Shown: piece by piece, positions 29,873 to 40,660 of the stretch
How the letters are laid out: each line of letters opens with the position of its first letter
Numbering within the stretch: position 1 is the first letter of the stretch
Assembly: GCA_012064385.1 (NCBI GenBank)
Contig: QRDG01001914.1
Coordinates: 310,001 to 374,000, forward strand
Origin: Puccinellia tenuiflora
Lineage: Eukaryota > Streptophyta > Magnoliopsida > Poales > Poaceae
Length of the DNA stretch: 64,000 nucleotides
Direction of reading: 5' to 3'
Made by a program: the position numbers and the translations under genes
Notes under the pieces: model-generated
What the model saw: only the letters and a program-made list of their open reading frames with translations
What the model was told of the DNA's origin: nothing
The model's database searches: none

Positions 29873-32800
29873 TGTCACATCCCGAATTTTGGCCCCATAA
29901 AATTTTCTTTGACAAAACCAAAATTTGGGTTTGAATTTGGATCTTTTGATCTTCGCCCTCTATTCCATTCCACATTTCCAAAACCCTCAAGGTTCACAAA
30001 ATATTTGTCTTTTCTTTAATACAAAAGGGACCTAAAACCTAGCCTCCCAAAGGAGCCATACCAAGGGTGACTTCAAAAATTCCCCAAAAATTCCAGAGTG
30101 ATCCTCATCTAGCCTAGAACCCATTTATGCAAAAATATTGGGTGACTTGTTAAGAAAAGGGTTGACATTTTCCCTGATTTATTTTCTGCCAAAAATCCCC
30201 AAAACCCTAGCTTTCCAAAGGATGTATGTCAAGACCATCTTCAAAAATTCTCCAAAAATTCAGGGAGGATCTCCAACAAGTGTATAACCCAAATATGTAA
30301 AAATATTTGATACCTTGCTAAGGAAATAATTGAGTTTTTCCCTGTTTTACTTTCTGGCCTAAACCTTGTTATTTTTGGAAACCCTACTAAACATTTTCCA
30401 AAAATTCCAAAAACCCCAGGGTAGATGCTCCTAACCAACCCCTACCTCCATGAATTTTTCTGGCCAAAAATATTTTATTTTAAAATCCCAAAACCTGTTT
30501 TCCATTTCTGACCAGAAGTGTTCGATGAGATTTTTGTTTAGACCAAGTTTGGATTTTGGTAAAATTCTGTTCTGCAAAATCGTAGGATTTTGAATTTGGC
30601 GCAAGGTGACACGGTTACTCTTCCCTTTTGGTCTCTAGGATGAGAGAAACATGACCATGCCGATGTCGGCATGGCCATGACATGGGCACGCCCGCACCCG
30701 ATGGCGCCGCCCCTTTATGGTCGCCGCCGGCGACCTCCCCGCTGCCTTCCCTCGAGCCCCCTGCCTTCCTCACCTCCCCCTCGACCCTCCCCCCGAGCCA
30801 CGCGTCGCCGCCCTTCCCTGTGCGCCGTCGGCCGCAAGGCGACGCACCGCACGCACAGGACCCGCCGCGGGACCCCCTCGCCTGTAGCCACCTCTATGCG
30901 CCCGTGACCGTCGATCTTATCCGCCGGCCGCGAAACCCGTCGTCTGGCCCCTGCCCTCCTCACTCCGCGACGCGCCGCCCGCTACAGCATCGACGCGATG
31001 CTCGCCGGTCGCGGACACATCGCTCTCCCGCACCAGTACCTCGCCACCCTCGTCCCCATCCGCATTCGCGGATTTCACGTCGTCCAGCGCCGCCTGCACG
31101 CTACACCGACGACGCCGCAGCCGTCGTCCCATCGCTGCCGCCCGCGACACCTCACCCCGCCACCACCGCATCCTGCCCCGGCGGACACACCCTCGAGCCC
31201 CTATAAAAGGACCCCCCCGGCTGCCTCCAAGCACCACACTAGCCTCCTCCCTCACCCAGCCTCCCCCTCCTCGAGTATCGCTTCCCGAAGATCCCTACAT
31301 CGCCGGTGACGAGCTCCCCTCCGCCGCGCGGTCTCTGGCCAATTACCCTCTCCAGAGCCACCCCGACACCAATTACCCACCCCCTCCCCCAATCCAGACC
31401 ATCAGGGAGCCGTGGCCGTCCTCGACGGGGCGCGGGATGACCTGAGTTGCCGCCTCCGTCCTCGCCGCCCCACGGTCCCCGCCGAGCTCGACGTCGCCGT
31501 CGCTGCATGCCACACCGCCATCCAAGGCTCCGCCAGTAGCCCATACGGGCATCCCGGAGCACACTGAGGCCCTCTCCCTGCTCCCCCTCCGCCCCACGCC
31601 GCCGGCCGAGCACGGTGAGCTCGCCGGGGAAGAAGAACCCGCCCCTGTTTCCTTTCTTTTTTTTCTTTTCAGGCGCGTACCGGTTCGGCCCAGTAGCCGC
31701 TGACCAGTGGGTCCCGGCCGTCAGATTTTTAAACTTTCCTGAGACGTTTTTCTTTATTTGTTTCTGTTTTTAAAAAGGGCAGATTCTAGGGCTAGGTTTG
31801 AAAGGGTATAACTTTCTCAAAAATAAACAGAGAAATATGAATCTTTTTGCGCTGGCTTTGTTTTGAAACTCTCTATCCAATGCCACTGGTTTCAATTGAT
31901 TTGAAGTTCATTTGCCCCCTGAACTCTTGAATGCCTTGTGGAAGGTTTTAACCCTATTTTTGAATTTCTGTAATAGATTCCAACCCCCCTATCGAAGTGG
32001 AAGTTGAACCTATCCCTGAAGGCAAGCCATCAGCCCCCAACCATCTGTTCCAAGTCCTCGATGTTTTATTTGTTGCTTGATTGAGCGGTAGTTGCATCTC
32101 ATATGTCACCCCTATGCTAATATTTCATGCTTATGATTTCATGCAATTTATTATTGTCACCTTTATTTCATGCAATACGATAAACTCATGTTCCGTGAGT
32201 TGAGTTCCGGCCGGCGACTAAATACATGTTGGGCACCGCCCGCGTGGATTGAATCTCGCCTACTTTCAGTACTTTTATTCCCAGCAACTTTACTTTCCTG
32301 CAATACGATAAACCCATCAAGTGTGGGTTGAGTTCCGGCCGGCGACTAAATACATGTTGGGCTCCGCCCACGTGGATTGAATCTCGTCTACTTTCCGCAG
32401 AGTGGGGTGTGCGTATTTATTTACTCAACCCGTGGCTGCTACTGGCCGGAGACATCTCCGTCCTCGCCCGGTTGATTTTGTCATTTTAATTTCTTACTCA
32501 ACCCGTGGCAGCTACTGGCCGGAGACATCTCCGTCCTCGCCCGGTTGATTTTGTTATTTTATCTTTACCCAACCTGTGGCTGTCACTGGTCGGAGGAAAC
32601 TCCGCCATCGCCCGGTTGACCTTATTTTACCTTGCTGAACTACTATGTGACTATTTGATGCTCATGTATATCTTGTGGACTAACGTTTGTTGCTGTCTTA
32701 TGGTCGAGAATAAAAATTGACTAAAAGATAACCACCTCCGTCGACTAGATTGAGTCAAATAGTGCCACTCGCCAAACACACCCGCACAACCATGCGTCGT

Positions 32801-33876
32801 TGAAATGGGAAGACCGTAGCTTAGTAGCCTACCGAGCCTCTTTTGATGCTACCCACTTGGCAAGTCTAGTCGGTTACTGCATAGTTGTGGTCGGGGCTAG
32901 TCTTGTGAAGGTTCCGGAGCTAGGCGTTGCTCATGAGTTGGGGACGTGCCGGATTCACTTCGTCATAAGACTTAGCCCGAGTGGTAAGTCGGTAGCTACA
33001 TAAGGAGTGCCTTGGTAGTGCGGACGGCTACGGGGGAATAGGTTTGTGCGGCAGGTACCGGCTGTACAAGCTTAGACCCCAACGCGTGGATAAAAGTTGC
33101 AACCTCTCGAGAGTGTCAAATCTAGAATCTAGTATTGTTCCTACCTAAGGAACGGTGTTGGGTCCAGTCACACTAGAGTCAGTCCAGTCGAACACGGAGA
33201 AATAAATTCACCAAACGGTCAGAGTTGGCCAAGGCTGAATGAGCAGAAACGTGGACCATAGTTGGTCAAAGCTAAGCCTCGAGGTGGACCATAGTTGGTC
33301 AAAAGCTGAGCTCGGGTTGGACCAGAGTTGGTCAAACTTGAGAACCTAAGTGTTGAGAATGTTATTGTGTGGAAAGGAGACTCGTTCTCACAAGCCACGG
33401 TTTTCGTCACAGGTAAGTAGGTAAGTTAAGTCCAACCGTTAAGCTTGGACTCGCACCTGCACCCATGCCATGCCATATAGGACCGTTGGTTACGGTTGAT
33501 TGAGGATTGATGTCTTGCGAGTACATTCCATGTACTCACCTGGCTTTTCATGTGGCCAGATCCTCCTACCCCCGTCGCCGAGTACCCCTTATACGAGAAC
33601 TAGATCCGGTATCCAGGCAGAGCCCTGTGGAGTTAGGCCCTCTTCGTCGCACGCTTCCGCCAATCCGCTGACGCCCTCTGATGAAGTCATGTTCGATAAA
33701 TAATGTACAAACTGTTGTGTGCGCTAGGGCGCAGCCTTGTAATGAGACCCTTGTAATCCATCGTCGGTTCCCGACCCCTTAATAAAGTGGTTATGTTCTG
33801 TTATCAAGATGTCATATATTCAGTGCCCCTGGGACTGATATATGGGGTAACTCGATCTCCGGATCGGGGTGCCACA
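29873..33876 (+). repeat. Inner gypsy 3' LTR
   Basis: 4004 bp. Nearly identical to 23176-27188. Most differences seen are C/T or G/A changes, as expected from decay of methylated cytosines. The short C-run (about 30786-30794) contrasts with the long one in the 5' LTR. Confidence 0.93.
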
Positions 33877-33969
33877 TAAAGTTAATTTTCAAGTTCTCAA
33901 GATATAAAGGTGTGCCCAAACAGAATTGGAAGTTAAAGCATAAGGAACACACCACAAAACATTAAACCA

Positions 33970-35382
33970 TTAACTTTTAAGTCTAACTCTTTTCCTATGC
34001 ATTGGGATCTTGTAAGAAAATAAATCATTGAAACACAAAGCAAGTAGCATAGGAGGATAAAACAAGTGGAACTTCAAAAGTTTCAATATAAAGAGAGAAG
34101 ACTTAGTATTATTGAGATATATGAAGTCATGTCTCCTTCTCTCATAAAAACTTTCAGTAGCATCATAAGCAAATTCAACAATGTAACTATCACATAAAGC
34201 ATTCTTTTCCTTCATCATCATAAAAGTATTATTACTCTCCACATAAGCAAAATTCTTCTCATTAGTAATAGTGGGAGTAAAACATTCATAGTCATCATTG
34301 TAATCATCATAAATTGGAGTCATGTCATAATCATAAGCAATTTTATGCTCAATAGTAGGTGGGCTGAAAAGATCACATTCATCATTATAATCATCATATA
34401 TAGGAGGCATAGTATCATCAAAGCAAATTTCCTCTTCTATGGTGTGAATAGGAGAGTTCAAAAATAAAGTAGGACTCTCATGAGTGAGAGTATTATCACA
34501 AGCAGCAAGTATATCATTTTTATCCTCACATAAAGTAGTAACAACCAAACATGGAGGATTATCAATAAGCATAGGACCATCATCTAAAGCATTATCATAT
34601 AGCATGTCCAAACCATGTTCTTCATCATTTTTAAAATCATTATCATTAACATTCTCATTAGGCATAGGTTCATATTCTTTCTCATCATCAGGATCATAAA
34701 AGCAAAGTTTATCATTAGCAAAGTCTTGAGTGTTACCCGCATCCATAGGTGGTGAAGGTGGATGCTTCCTCTCTTCATTCTCTAGTTGTTCATCATTTTC
34801 TTCATCCTTTTGCTCTTCATTGTCTTCTTCTTGGGGCTGCATGGGCATCCCCAAGCTTAGGCTTTTGTCATCTTCTTCACATACTTCCTCTTCCAAGCTC
34901 ATGTTTTCAACATCTTCTTCCTGCAAATTATTAATACTTTCCATGCCAGCATGAATTCTTTCTTTAACATAAACATTATCACTAGACTCTTTTTTGCAAA
35001 GTTGGAGAAGAATAGAAATTTGTCCTTTCATTACACGAGCTTCATGACTAGTTGCAAAAAATTTATCAATAAGAAAGTCTATTTCATGGGCAGCAACATA
35101 AGCAATATATTTCTCAACTTGTTCTATATCAGGGCATGAAAATTTATTTTCATGATAACAAGCAATTAGAGGATCACTGTTGTGCTTACATTGATAGGGA
35201 AAGTGTTTATAGTCTTTTCTAAAGCAGCAAGTTGCATCATGTAATTCACAAAACTTAATAGCCATATCATTGAGATGTTCAAATAATTCAAGCATCCTAT
35301 TTCCTTCTTTAGTTGATCGATATTCATAGTAAGCTCCCATAGTTTTGACATACCCCATAGACATTCCAGAAAGTTTCTCCAT
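33970..35382 (-). CDS. Unknown acidic protein of the outer LTR element
   Basis: A 470-residue open frame starting MEKLSGMSMGY, just downstream (minus strand) of the primer-binding site, which is the usual place of gag. I recognise no capsid or zinc-knuckle motif. The first about 150 residues are mixed and Cys/His-containing (CELHDATCCFRKDY, ACYHENKFSCPDI). The middle (about 160-280) is strongly acidic with Glu/Asp runs. Further on, a repeated IYDDYNDE/IYDDYNDDYE motif occurs twice (about 345-395). The end is basic (MHRKRVRLKS). The long intact frame in a low-GC context suggests it is or recently was expressed. It may be a diverged Gag-like protein of a non-autonomous family or an unrelated element protein. 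Confidence 0.6.
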   Translation of the reverse strand: MEKLSGMSMGYVKTMGAYYEYRSTKEGNRMLELFEHLNDMAIKFCELHDATCCFRKDYKHFPYQCKHNSDPLIACYHENKFSCPDIEQVEKYIAYVAAHEIDFLIDKFFATSHEARVMKGQISILLQLCKKESSDNVYVKERIHAGMESINNLQEEDVENMSLEEEVCEEDDKSLSLGMPMQPQEEDNEEQKDEENDEQLENEERKHPPSPPMDAGNTQDFANDKLCFYDPDDEKEYEPMPNENVNDNDFKNDEEHGLDMLYDNALDDGPMLIDNPPCLVVTTLCEDKNDILAACDNTLTHESPTLFLNSPIHTIEEEICFDDTMPPIYDDYNDECDLFSPPTIEHKIAYDYDMTPIYDDYNDDYECFTPTITNEKNFAYVESNNTFMMMKEKNALCDSYIVEFAYDATESFYERRRHDFIYLNNTKSSLFILKLLKFHLFYPPMLLALCFNDLFSYKIPMHRKRVRLKS

Positions 35383-35524
35383 TGTATTTTTTTTGGGGGT
35401 TTTTTGATAAATGCAAAACTGAAAGTAAACTAAACTAAATGCAAAACTGAAAATAAACTAGACTATATGCAAAACTGAAAATAAAAATCTAGTGCAAACA
35501 AGAATAAAAACTTAAGCGCTACAC

Positions 35525-35542
35525 TCCCCGGCAACGGCGCCA
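35525..35542 (-). other. Primer-binding site, outer element
   Basis: Minus strand TGGCGCCGTTGCCGGGGA, 10 bases from the LTR. A sequence of this type is used as PBS by many grass gypsy elements. Confidence 0.85.
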
Positions 35543-35552
35543 GAAAACGTCT

Positions 35553-36989
35553 TGATACCCACAAGTATAGGGGATCGTTGAAGTCTTCGATGTGTAAGTA
35601 TAGTATCGATCCCACGAGGAGTAGAAGGTATAAGTATTTATCCTTTCAAATAAGAGTGCCACTTCCCTTATTATCTATGCACTAGACAAACTAAAATGAT
35701 TAAATGATGCAAGTGTTTTTGGGTTTTTGGTGTATAGATTGCAAGAAAGTAAAATGCTAAGAATGCAATATGACAAGTGAAAGCTCTTAAAGAGAGAAAG
35801 CCCAATCCTCTATGCAGCAAGAGGACAAGCTCAAGTGTGTGTTTCTTATAGGTGGAGAGAGTTCCTAAGGGCTAATTAGACTTCATGGTATAAATATTTC
35901 TAGAACAACAAGGTAAACATTTTGTCAAGATTTAATCTTCTTTGGACGGAGCCATAATTAGGAATAGCTAATAAATAAACTACACCTCTTATGATGGATC
36001 AAGGTGCCAAGTAAATGACTACACAAGAGTTATTAAGACATAAAGTCCCACCATAGCATTAATCTTTAAGGTCCCCGATACTAATACCCCATAAAGTAAC
36101 TTCATAACTTGGTCTCGGGTTTACATGTCCCCTAATACCTCCTCAATTCATTACATCATAGTGTTCTCCTATGAGCCCATATAGGTGAAGTGATATGCAG
36201 TCGACGTTCGCACAACACCATCATAGAATTACATCAAAGATAAAAATTAGACAGGATACCAACACATGTTATATAAAAATCATTGCCAATTCATCCTATA
36301 CCCCCAGGAACATGAGAGAACTACTCACAACGCCAAGACATGATATGATTTAGTGGTACAATTGATACAACACAATCTGAAACTATGATCTCCCCACAAA
36401 ACAATGTCGCACGGTGGTGTTGATGGAGACTCCAGAGGGGGGATGGAGAAGACCTCCGGAGGTGATTCCGGCGGCGTTTCCCCCCTCCGATCTTCTCCGG
36501 CGGCAGCCTTCTGTCTCTCTATTTCTGGTTTTGTGTTTCTCCGCCGCCTCCCTCTGGAAAACATCGGGGGACCTTTTATATAGGCAATTTTAGGTCACGA
36601 GGATGCTTCTGGGCGAAGGATCGATGCAAACGGGGCCACGAGGGCCAAATTGGATGGGCCCACACGGCATGGTACTGTAGCCGCGTGGGACCCCCCTTTT
36701 GGTCCTCCGGCCTCCGTTCGTTGACTTCTTTCGCTCCTAAATCTTCTCCTTCCAAAATAATGACCCCCCCTAAATTTATAGCTCATTATGACGTCGTTAA
36801 GGTCCTGAAACAAATAAAGAAAGAAATAGGGGTTTTCTGCCTGCGCAGGATTAATTCCATATAAAGGGGAAATCATTATAAATTACCAAAAATCATTAAA
36901 TAACAGTAATATACCCCTTATATGATGCAAATATGAATGGAATATAACTATTATAGTGCAAAGTTCATGTATGCATTTTAGATGCATCA
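35553..36989 (-). repeat. Outer element 5' LTR
   Basis: 1437 bp. Same ends as 19145-20711 with an internal deletion of about 130 bp at about 36405. TATA-like ctatataaaa on the minus strand at 36574-36583. Confidence 0.9.
36574..36583 (-). promoter_or_regulatory. Outer LTR TATA box
   Basis: Minus strand CTATATAAAA, followed by GGTCCCCCGA. The same motif occurs at the matching place in the other LTR. Confidence 0.6.
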
Positions 36990-36994
36990 ACTTG

Positions 36995-37410
36995 TACTTT
37001 AGAAAACAAAACGTGACTTGTTGTTAGTCAAAACTTTTAGTCAAATGATGTTAGCGTGTTGATTACTATCTATTTGTGTTACTCCCAATCCCGACCCATT
37101 AGCTGACGCAACCACCTACATGATGTTTTTTTAGATGAATGTGGCCTATTCTTCTCTTGTTGGTCTGTTGTGATAGGAGAACTATTTTTCAACTAAAACT
37201 AAGATTATCTAATTGCATATGTGTCAAAATTGATAGTTCCATCTGAGATTTTTCCAGTTTCATATGGGTTGCAACTATGATTTTTTCAGTTACATGTACG
37301 GTTAAAACTGAGTTCTTTTTAACTACGGGTGGGGTTGCAACTATGTTTTTTTTTCCAGTTGTAAATGAGGTTGCAAACTTGCAATAGAGAATTTTCTAAT
37401 TGTAAATAGG
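36995..37410. other. Intergenic, AT-rich
   Basis: Includes four diverged copies of a roughly 50-bp word (ttgcaactatgattttttcagtt and variants, 37205-37400). No gene seen. Confidence 0.5.
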
Positions 37411-37429
37411 GTCCGCGTTTTTCGGTTCG

Positions 37430-37558
37430 CGTTTTTCGGGCTGAAAACGGCTGCGCGTAGAGCAGAAACCGAAAGCCGAGCGGCAAAACAGAATTTTTCT
37501 GTTTTGCCGCTCGGCTTTCGGTTTCTGCTCTGCGCGCAGCCGTTTTCAGCCCAAAAAC
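37430..37558. repeat. Near-perfect palindrome, arms about 60 bp
   Basis: The left arm from gtttttcgggctgaaaacgg to caaaacagaa is mirrored by the right arm ttctgttttgcc to cagcccaaaaac with a 3-base centre and only two or three differences. It would form a long hairpin. It sits where the Harbinger left terminal region should be. Confidence 0.9.
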
Positions 37559-37680
37559 ACATGTTTGTCCAGCATTTTAACATATATGCATCATTTAACT
37601 TATAAAAAGCAATATGAAATCAAATAAATTACAATAATGGTTTAAATTACAATCAAATCCAAATAAATTACAATAATGGT

Positions 37681-39094
37681 TTAAATTACAATCAAATCGA
37701 CAAATAAATTACAATCCAAATAAATAAATAATAATCCAATACAAACCGAATTCAAATAATGGTTCAACTCACAAATGAAAGAAAAATGGCAGATCACTGC
37801 CCATGCCTCTCTGCCAGGGTGCACCATGAGATCCTTTTGAAGCTGGCTGTGAGTCTTCGGATCCTCAATCTCCCGGTAAGTCTGAAGGAATACGCGAATA
37901 CGATATGGGTTTCTATCCGCTTTGACACGCCTGCCTACATTGTCATAGACTAAATCCAAGTCCAAGTCCCTCTCATCCTCGACAATCATGTTGTGAAGAA
38001 TCACACAACATGCCATTATGTTTTGGAGGGTTTTTTTGTCCCAAAAATGAGCGGGACCTCGAACTATGGCAAACCTAGATTGCAAAACCCCAAAGGCTCT
38101 CTCAATGTCCTTTCGGGGTTTCCTCTTGTACCTTGGCAAATTGAATCTCCATTTTGGTCTCAGGTTTTGGAATTGTCTTCACAAATGTAGCCCAAGCCGG
38201 ATAGATACCGTCGGCAAGATAGTACCCCTTTGTGTACTCATGCCCAATGACAGTGTAGTTGCAAGCCGGAGCATCACCACTAGCTAGCCTCGCAAATAAG
38301 TGAGACCTTTGCAATACATTGATATCGTTGAGTGTGCCCGGGAAACCAAAAAAGCAATGCCAAATCCACAAATCTTGGGATGCAACGGCCTCAAGCACAA
38401 TTGTTGCATCACCACCCCTGCCACAATGCTGCGCGTGCCATGCCTTCGGGCAGTTTTTTCATGCCCAATGCATACAATCAACACTACCTAGCATGCCCGG
38501 CCAACCACGAGCCTCGTTTTGTGCCATCAACCTCATCGTGTCATCTTCATTCGGTGCTCTAAGATAAGTAGGACCGAAGACATGGATTATCACTTTCGCA
38601 AAAAGGCGCACTGACTCGATTGTAGTATCCTCGCCAATGCGAAGATACTCGTCGGCATAATCCGCCGGAATGCCGTATGCAATCACCCTCATCGCAGCGG
38701 ATATCTTCTGGTACGCGCTAAAACCCATCAATCCCGCCGCATTCCTCCGGTGAGTGAAATACCGACAATTCGCCTCGCAAGCTTCTACAATTTTCACAAA
38801 GAGGGATCGACGCATTCGGTACCTTCGACGTAAGATGTGTGCCGGATAGGTGGGTATCGCGGCGAAGTAGTCGCGCATCAGCAGTTCGTTGCCGAAGAAA
38901 CGATTCTGGGGAATGCATAGCCGACCGACGGTGGATCCGCGCCTCGTCCTCCTATTCCTGTCCTCAAACTCATTCACGGTGAGGACCGCCACCACCATTT
39001 GCTGCCGATTATTGCTCAGCAACGTCTCGACGTCCGAGTCGTCGGACGACGACGAGTCCTCGAGCAAAAATTGGTCGCACGGGCTCAAATCCAT
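37681..39094 (-). pseudogene. Harbinger transposase (DDE_Tnp_4), one nonsense and one frameshift
   Basis: Starts MDLSPCDQFLLEDSSSS at 39094. The N-terminal part covers ELLMRDYF, RRRYRMRRSLF and MRVIAYGIPADYADEYLRIG. The catalytic core is almost complete: SVDCMHWA (first Asp), then a TGA at 38459-38461 where relatives have Trp (CMHWxWKNCP). The same frame resumes with CPKAWHAQHCG, IVLEAVASQDLWIWH and FFGFPGTLNDINVL (second Asp), and runs to KVQEETPKGH (38102). A one-base shift there moves to the frame with RKDIERAFGVLQSRFAIVRG (catalytic Glu), HFWDKK and HNMIVEDERD. All three catalytic residues survive, so only two lesions separate it from an open frame; it is recently dead. Confidence 0.88.
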
Positions 39095-39595
39095 CTAAAA
39101 CGGACACGGGGAATCTAAAATAAACATGTAATCCATCGGAAAATCGACCGGAAACGAGCGCAACATCACTCACCGACAGATCCGGTGCGGCGGCGGAGGT
39201 TGGGCCGGCGGCGCTGCTGGCGGGGCTGGCGGGTTCCCACAGCGTGGCGGCGACTTCGTGGCGTGATTTCGCCGGCAGAGGAGGCGGGGAAACGACCGGA
39301 TTCGAGGGCGGCGGGCGCGGCGGCGGCTCGGGGAGGGGGGGGGGGGGAACGAGAGGCTAGGGAGCTGAAATGTCCCTCCCGCCAACGCCTCGCACTGTTT
39401 TCAGGGCACCGTTGGTTCGGCGGCGAAACCTGCGTATACTCGGTTCGGAGGGGGAAATTCTCGGGCGCCCGAAAAACATTTTTCAGGCCGCGCACTTTTT
39501 CGGTCCCTGTTCCGCCTCTTTTTTCAGTTCCGAAACCGTAACGGGCGGTTATTTTTTCCAGTTCCGCGCTTTTTCGGTCACTGCTAGAGATGCTC

Positions 39596-39807
39596 TAAGT
39601 GCGATTTTATAAGAAAAATTACACAAAAAAGGACCCAACTCACAAAGCCCACAAGATCAACTTGGGTCACTTCAAGCCCCTAGACAGATCGTGGGCAACA
39701 CCAGCCCGCCAAATAAAATAGAAGCACAGATAGATACATGAATACATCCCATTTCGAGGGAAAAGGCAAAATGGAGCCTGGCTACCGGTATTCTAAAAAA
39801 ATGAAAT
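39596..39807. other. Intergenic, no feature
   Basis: No ORF or repeat structure recognised. Confidence 0.5.
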
Positions 39808-40098
39808 TGATATTTTAAGTTTCAAAAAATTCCGAGCAAAATACTAGGTGTAGATAGTGTCGAGATCTACCACCGTATTGATGAAAAATTCGTTGTATTT
39901 TGACCTGGCAAAAAAGAAAAATCTGAAAAAAAAATCAAAATCTTGATTCTGGGCGCTGTTTACGGCTGCACATATGTCTTTTTTTGTCCAGATCAAATAC
40001 AACGAAGTTTTCATCAAAATTTTACACAATGGTAGATCACAACATTATCTACACCTAATTTTTTTCCGAATTTTTTGAAACTTAAAATATTGATCTGA
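39808..40098. mobile_element. Foldback MITE-like inverted repeat
   Basis: The left arm (atattttaagtttcaaaaaa ... tgtagatagtg ... tagatctaccacc ... ttcatcaa inverted) pairs with the right arm (caatggtagatc ... attatctacacc ... ttttttgaaacttaaaatat) over about 120 bp with several mismatches. The loop contains gggcgctgtttacggc. No coding sequence. Confidence 0.75.
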
Positions 40099-40660
40099 AA
40101 TAATTTTTGATATACCGGGCTTTAGGACTCCAGATTGCCGCTACCTCCGTTCCGCTTCATACAGGATTCCTTTGCCCAGACAAAAGAAAACAATAACAAA
40201 AAAGCCAGTGTACCCGGAATATTCGCACACCACATCTAACAGTTGCAAAGTGGACTGAGAACAAAGCTAAGTGAGAATTAACAAATCCAAATGCTCTGTC
40301 ACCTTTTTTGTGTTTTATGCAATCATCAGTTTGACTTGAGAGAGTTCGAGTCAATTTCGAAATTACCTGTTGTTCGATGTACTTTGTTTCTCTTTTCATG
40401 ATTGATGAGCCACTTGACTTAACTCAAATCTGTATATAGCCAGCGGTTAGTCTGTGCATCAAAATTGCTTAAATTTGTGTCCAGCATGCTTTCGCGCATG
40501 CATCGGATGCCTTGCGTTTTTGCCCTTCTTCTTGTACTCAATTTGTCGGACATACATATACATGGGATTACAGGAAGTATGTGATCGCTCATGGCATTTG
40601 CTGCAGAATCCGAACTTGCAAGCAGGGACGAATGTTGAAGCTCGTCGGGCAGCCATCGTC
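40099..40660. other. Downstream region of UGT gene
   Basis: No gene seen. Probably holds the 3' UTR of the minus-strand glycosyltransferase next to 40660. No clear poly(A) signal could be chosen. Confidence 0.45.

Larger units (their letters stand above)
23176..33876 (+). mobile_element. Young Ty3/gypsy element with 4-kb LTRs (inner element)
   Basis: LTRs at 23176-27188 and 29873-33876 start TGTCACATCCCGAATTTTGG and end GGGGTGCCACA. Both flanks are taaag (23171-23175 and 33877-33881), a perfect 5-bp target duplication. The primer-binding site TGGTATCAGAGC (initiator tRNA-Met type) is at 27194-27205, and a purine-rich tract precedes the 3' LTR. The 2.7-kb internal region codes for an extra ORF and a gag protein only. 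A protease-like stub follows gag and the rest of pol is gone. The LTRs differ by roughly 25-35 changes over 4 kb by eye, so insertion was recent. Confidence 0.95.
19145..36989 (-). mobile_element. Non-autonomous LTR retrotransposon (outer element), nested
   Basis: Two direct LTRs (19145-20711 and 35553-36989) share TGATACCCACAAGTATAGGG starts and GATGCATCA ends. Flanks are acctg (19140-19144) and acttg (36990-36994), a 5-bp target duplication with one difference. The minus-strand orientation follows from a primer-binding site next to the right LTR (35525-35542) and a polypurine tract next to the left LTR (20713-20722). Removing the inner gypsy element leaves about 4.1 kb of internal sequence with one long ORF (33970-35382) and no pol domain. 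It is non-autonomous. Confidence 0.88.
37411..39595 (-). mobile_element. PIF/Harbinger element, left end eroded
   Basis: The right terminus read inward is GAGCATCTCTAGCAGTGACC, the standard Harbinger terminal repeat, followed outside by TAA (39596-39598), the expected 3-bp target. Sub-terminal ttttcggt words occur on both sides (for example 37418-37436 and 39479-39510). The left terminal repeat is missing; instead, a large palindrome begins at about 37430. The transposase gene inside is broken and the Myb-like partner gene is absent. Confidence 0.8.
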
